Source: Streptomyces neyagawaensis (GTDB lineage: Bacteria > Actinomycetota > Actinomycetes > Streptomycetales > Streptomycetaceae). From it: a stretch of DNA of 64,000 bases. Under the pieces are notes generated by a model. That model worked only from the letters and a program-made list of their open reading frames with translations. It did not search any database and was not told the origin of the DNA. The DNA is taken from assembly GCF_023516595.1 (NCBI RefSeq), contig NZ_JAMGBG010000089.1, forward strand, positions 1-64,000, in the 5' to 3' direction. Position 1 is the stretch's first letter. Each line of letters begins with the position of its first letter. Both the position numbers and the translations under genes were made by a program. Shown here in pieces: positions 60,850-64,000 of this stretch.

Positions 60850-62298
60850 GTGACTTCGTCTTGGGCTTCCCGTCTGTTGCCGTCCGCGTACCGGCCCCTG
60901 TTCGGCCACGTCGAGTTCCGGCGGCTGTTGCCGGCCCTAGCGGCCTCGGATCTCGGGGACGGGATGAGCGTGGTGGCCGTGGCGTGGCTCGCCGTGGAGA
61001 TCGCGCCGCCCGGCCGGTCCGGTCTGCTGGTCGGCGCCGCGATCGCCGCGTACGCGCTGCCCGGGGCCGTGGGGGCACTGGTCTTCGGCCGGTGGCTGCG
61101 GCGGCTGCCCGCCCAGCGGCTGGTGGCCGCGGACAGCTGGATCCGCGCCACACTCCTCGGCTGTGTGCCGCTCGCCTGGCTGCTGGGCGTACTGCACCCG
61201 GTCCTGTACGTCGTCCTGCTCGCCGGTTCGTCCGTGCTGCACGCCTGGGGCAGCGCCGGCAAGTACTCCCTCCTCGCCCGCATCCTGCCGCCGGAGCAGC
61301 GGCTGGCCGCGAACGCCCTGGTCAGTTCGAGCGCCTCGGCCTCCATCATCATCGGCCCCGCCGTCGCCGGGTTCCTGGCGACCGTGCTGAGCCCCGCCTG
61401 GCTCATCGGGATCGACGCCGCGTCCTTCGCCGTACTCGCCTTCCAGGTCGGTCGCCTCGGCGGCGCCGCCACGACCGCGGAGACGGCCGCCCCCGTCGAC
61501 ACCGGCCAGTCGGCGGCCGGGCTCCACCTGTTGCGCAGGCAGCCCGAACTGCTCGGCGTCCTGGCCCTGACCTGGTTCTTCAACTTCCTCTACGGCCCGG
61601 TCGAGGTCGCGCTCCCGCTCCACGTCACCGCCGATCTGCATGCCGAGTCCAGTCTGCTCGGGTTGTACTGGACGTTCTTCGGCGTGGGTGCCGTCGTGGG
61701 CGGCCTCACCGTCGGCGCCCTGAGCCGACTCCCTCTGTGGCCCGTCACCCTGGCGATCGTCGCCGGGTGGGGCTGTGTGCTGGTGCCGTTCGGGCTGGGC
61801 GCCCCGGCCGCCGTGACCCTCGTCTGCTTCGCGCTGGGCGGCGTGATCTACGGCCCCTTCACCGCCCTGTCCTACACGCTCTTCCAGGACCGTACGCCGC
61901 CGGCCTGGCTCACCACGGTCCTGGCCGCCCGAGGCGCCGCCCTCCTCACCGCCGCCCCCGTCGGCACGGCCCTCGGCGGCCCCCTCACCGCCGCGATGGG
62001 CCCCCGCCCCGTCCTGGCCGCCTCCGGCCTCGCGACCATCGCCCTGGCCCTCGTGGCAGCGGCGCTGTGGGCTTGGGGGAGCCGGCGCGGGGCCATCGGG
62101 GGCGAACCGAAAGGCGAGGCGAAGGACGAGGCGAAGGACGAGGCGAAGGGCGAGGCGAAGGACGAGGCGAAGGACGAGGCGACGGCCCAGTCGAAGGGGG
62201 GCCTGGAGGGTGGCCCAGAGGGATGCCTGGAGTCTGGGCCGGTGGGGCGCCTGGCGGAGTCGGCTGAGGCGGGGCCCCTGCCCGGCGAGAGCAAGTGA
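60850..62298 (+). CDS. MFS transporter (enterobactin exporter/MFS_3-like) with EAKD tail
   Basis: The 482-residue protein from GTG 60850 has twelve predicted helices, starting FRRLLPALAASDLGDGMSVVAVAWLAVEI and with PAVAGFLATVLSPAWLIGIDAASFAVLAF in the middle, as in EntS-like exporters. The C-terminal tail holds six 12-bp units coding (G/D)EAK. TTG 60829 is an alternative start, but it would overlap the MerR-type promoter. The substrate is unknown; redox or xenobiotic efflux is suggested by the promoter. Confidence 0.82.
   Translation: MTSSWASRLLPSAYRPLFGHVEFRRLLPALAASDLGDGMSVVAVAWLAVEIAPPGRSGLLVGAAIAAYALPGAVGALVFGRWLRRLPAQRLVAADSWIRATLLGCVPLAWLLGVLHPVLYVVLLAGSSVLHAWGSAGKYSLLARILPPEQRLAANALVSSSASASIIIGPAVAGFLATVLSPAWLIGIDAASFAVLAFQVGRLGGAATTAETAAPVDTGQSAAGLHLLRRQPELLGVLALTWFFNFLYGPVEVALPLHVTADLHAESSLLGLYWTFFGVGAVVGGLTVGALSRLPLWPVTLAIVAGWGCVLVPFGLGAPAAVTLVCFALGGVIYGPFTALSYTLFQDRTPPAWLTTVLAARGAALLTAAPVGTALGGPLTAAMGPRPVLAASGLATIALALVAAALWAWGSRRGAIGGEPKGEAKDEAKDEAKGEAKDEAKDEATAQSKGGLEGGPEGCLESGPVGRLAESAEAGPLPGESK
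62113..62184 (+). repeat. 12-bp in-frame tandem repeat (EAK-D/G)
   Basis: Six units of GRCGAGGCGAAG encode Asp/Gly-Glu-Ala-Lys in the cytoplasmic tail of the MFS protein, predicting a charged helix. Confidence 0.85.
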
Positions 62299-62901
62299 GG
62301 TGGCGGCGGACCGAGTCGATGGGACCGAGCGGCGGTACTCGGCCGCCTGCCCGGCAACGCCGCTGACGCGCGCCTCTTCGCGGTCGTCCCCCGATAACTC
62401 GTTGCCCCCGTCCGTCCGCGCCCACTACCGTTGCCCTCATGACTGCCGGGTCGGCCTTGGGCCGTGAGCGGATGGGTTGCCCGGCCTCTGAGTGAGGTCG
62501 GGGCGGGCCAGGGGTCCGCCTGTCGTGGCGTGTGGGAGCACCGCGCCGCAGCACACCACGGACACCGCCTGCACCGCGACCGCGCGCACCGCGCCGTACG
62601 GCATCGCGTGCAGCGCACCGCCTGACATCGCCTGCACCGCGTCGGACGACATCGCCCGCACCGCAGCGCGCTGCTCCTCCTTTCCCGCCGTAACGCGCAC
62701 AGCGCGGCGATCACCCCTGCCCGCACACCACCACACCCACGACGTCACGACACCCGCGACGCCCGCGACGCCCGCGAAGCCACGACGCCCTGGCACCGCG
62801 ACGTCTGTGACGCCCGGGACGCCGCGGCGCTCCGTCGCGCCTCGGCCCCCGCGCGTCCTCGCCGGAATCGTCACGTCACCGACATCGACAGAAAGCTGAG
62901 A
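62299..62901. other. Repeat-rich gene-free stretch
   Basis: No gene is convincing on either strand in these 603 bases. From 62550 to 62665 the sequence is an irregular array of ATCGCNTGCACCGC-like units, and from about 62752 there are three CCCGCGACG units. The long open frames here on both strands result from this repetition. The promoter of the nitroreductase-hemerythrin gene must lie close to 62880. Confidence 0.6.
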
Positions 62902-63762
62902 ATGCCCAACCCCTTCAACCAGCCGGTCATCGAAGAGTTCCGCGCCAACCACGGCAAGGTCGGCGGCATGTTCGAAGGCGCCCGCCTGATCCTCCTCACC
63001 ACCGTCGGCGCCCGTACGGGCAACCCGCACACCACTCCCCTCGGCTACCTCCCCGACGGCGACGGCACGGTCCTCGTCATCGCGTCGGCCGGGGGTTCGC
63101 CCAAGCACCCCGACTGGTACCGGAACGTCCTCGCCAACCCCCGCGTGACCGTCGAGAGCGGGGTGTTCACCTACGAGGCGGACGCCGTCGTCCTGGACGG
63201 CGACGAACGCGACCGGGCATTCGCCCGTGCCGTCGAGTCCGACCCGGGGTGGGCCGAGTACCAGGCCAAGACGGACCGTACGATCCCGGTCGTCGCCCTC
63301 CGCGAGGTCCCCGTGGCCGGCCCTCCGCACATCAACGCCGGCTCCATGGGCGAGGCCATCAAGGTCGTCCACGACGCCTTCCGCCGTGAACTCGCCCTTA
63401 TCAAGCAGGAGTTGATCGCGAGCAACGGCAAGGCCGCCCTCGGCGCGCAGCTCCGCGTCAACTGCCTCACCTTCTGCCAGGGGCTGCACAACCACCACAC
63501 CGGCGAGGACACCATGCTGTTCCCGTTCCTGGCCGACCGGCACCCGGAGCTGGCCCCGACCCTCACCCGCCTCGGTGAGGAGCACGAGCGGATCGCCGCC
63601 CTGGTCGAGGACCTGCGCCAGGTACTGACGGCCACGGAGAACGCCGGCACCGGGGCCGTACTCGCCGAAGTGGAGCGGCTCATAGCCGAGCTCGAAGCCC
63701 ATCTCGACTACGAGGAGCAGCAGTTGATCCCGACCCTGGACGCCGCCTCGGCCGCGGGCTGA
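62902..63762 (+). CDS. Deazaflavin-dependent nitroreductase-hemerythrin fusion
   Basis: The 286-residue protein has an N-terminal Ddn-type F420/deazaflavin-dependent domain (about 1-130: ARLILLTTVGARTGNPHTTPLGYLPDGDGTVLVIASAGGSPKHPDWYRNVLANPRVTVE). A hemerythrin domain (about 145-280) supplies the di-iron ligands in VHDAF, LHNHHTGEDTMLFPFL, LGEEHERI and HLDYEEQQLIPTL. The first half would reduce quinones or nitro compounds with F420H2. The second could bind O2, NO or peroxide, so coupled redox sensing or detoxification is plausible. Start ATG 62902 follows AAGCTGAGA. Confidence 0.88.
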   Translation: MPNPFNQPVIEEFRANHGKVGGMFEGARLILLTTVGARTGNPHTTPLGYLPDGDGTVLVIASAGGSPKHPDWYRNVLANPRVTVESGVFTYEADAVVLDGDERDRAFARAVESDPGWAEYQAKTDRTIPVVALREVPVAGPPHINAGSMGEAIKVVHDAFRRELALIKQELIASNGKAALGAQLRVNCLTFCQGLHNHHTGEDTMLFPFLADRHPELAPTLTRLGEEHERIAALVEDLRQVLTATENAGTGAVLAEVERLIAELEAHLDYEEQQLIPTLDAASAAG

Positions 63763-63804
63763 CCCGGCGGGCGGCAGGTAATGGGCCGCCCCGGACACGG
63801 ACAA

Positions 63805-63873
63805 GCCGGTGAGCGGCGGACGAGCCCCCTGGGGGGAGGGAGATCGGGCTCGTGCGTTCCGCCGCTCACCGGC
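63805..63873 (+). terminator. Long hairpin after the nitroreductase-hemerythrin gene
   Basis: GCCGGTGAGCGGCGGA pairs with TCCGCCGCTCACCGGC over 16 bp, and inside it CGAGCCC pairs with GGGCTCG, giving a two-step stem. It is 42 bases after the stop. The remaining bases to the window end show TGACACCG-NCCCCATC direct repeats and no gene. Confidence 0.8.
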
Positions 63874-64000
63874 ACCTTCGACCGTAGTCACCCCGCCCGG
63901 CGCCGAGGTCCGCGCCAGGTCATGACTACGCCGCCATCCGGTAACACCCGTGACACCGGCCCCATCCGACACCGGACTCAGCTGACACCGACCCCATCTG

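Noticed and set aside
62437-63972. 511-residue minus-strand frame opposite the nitroreductase-hemerythrin gene
   Set aside because: The plus strand has two complete domains; the minus frame includes a repeat-derived stretch and a hairpin.

Overview
This window is chromosomal DNA from a Streptomyces or very close relative. It is extremely GC-rich with third-position G/C bias, and its gene order (terD, a SoxR-box oxidoreductase, msiK, rlmB, cysS, ispF/ispD, carD, phoP/phoR, phoU, a DUF4242 metal-binding gene, gpmA, mshA) matches, as I remember it, the SCO4200-4280 part of the S. coelicolor core chromosome. No database search was run; family names come from motifs visible in the translations.

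Left arm (1-13,960): the start of an IS5-type transposase cut by the window edge, a 218-bp transposase-less element flanked by CTAG, then core and accessory genes. These are a flavin reductase, ArfB ribosome-rescue hydrolase, TerD, an acetyltransferase, a lipoprotein M1 metallopeptidase, a pentapeptide-repeat protein, an FAD amine oxidase-like enzyme, a quinone oxidoreductase behind a perfect SoxR box, a DAO-type oxidoreductase, an APH(6)-like kinase and a secreted GH5 glycosidase.

Integrated element (about 13,964-30,699): a 16.7-kb actinomycete integrative and conjugative element (AICE) inserted in the 3' end of a tRNA-Thr(TGT) gene. A 47-bp direct repeat marks both ends. It carries, left to right, a very large low-GC gene for a PD-(D/E)XK nuclease-NACHT NTPase (probable phage defence, with TTA codons), a GntR/KorSA-like regulator plus YdcF-family gene with an elaborate operator, and a structured leader containing a tRNA-minihelix-like fold. 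These are followed by a translationally coupled spread/transfer operon that includes a Pycsar-effector-like (DUF5706) membrane protein and a TraB/FtsK DNA translocase, then a repeat cluster (possible clt), a prim-pol/ATPase replication pair, an iteron array (probable origin), excisionase and tyrosine integrase. The element supplies the tRNA with a new terminator, and the chromosome's original one is stranded at the far end.

Right arm (30,657-64,000): tRNA-Thr; msiK (shared sugar-ABC ATPase); a nucleotidyltransferase; a DoxX-type membrane protein; rlmB, cysS, ispF-ispD and carD; the phosphate regulon core (phoP-phoR divergent from phoU, with a PHO box and a roughly 42-bp tandem repeat array in between); a small Cys-rich protein beside a DUF4242 nickel-binding-type protein; gpmA; an MFS transporter; YbjN; mshA (mycothiol); an NlpC/P60 hydrolase; a response-regulator/PP2C phosphatase; an HbhA-like protein and XRE regulator divergent from an HTH-ClpN protein with two separate palindromes between them; an MFS transporter; and a deazaflavin-type nitroreductase-hemerythrin fusion.

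A recurrent feature outside the element is short tandem repeats at gene ends, in leaders or in C-terminal tails. Coding strand and starts were chosen by domain content, SD sequences and overlaps.
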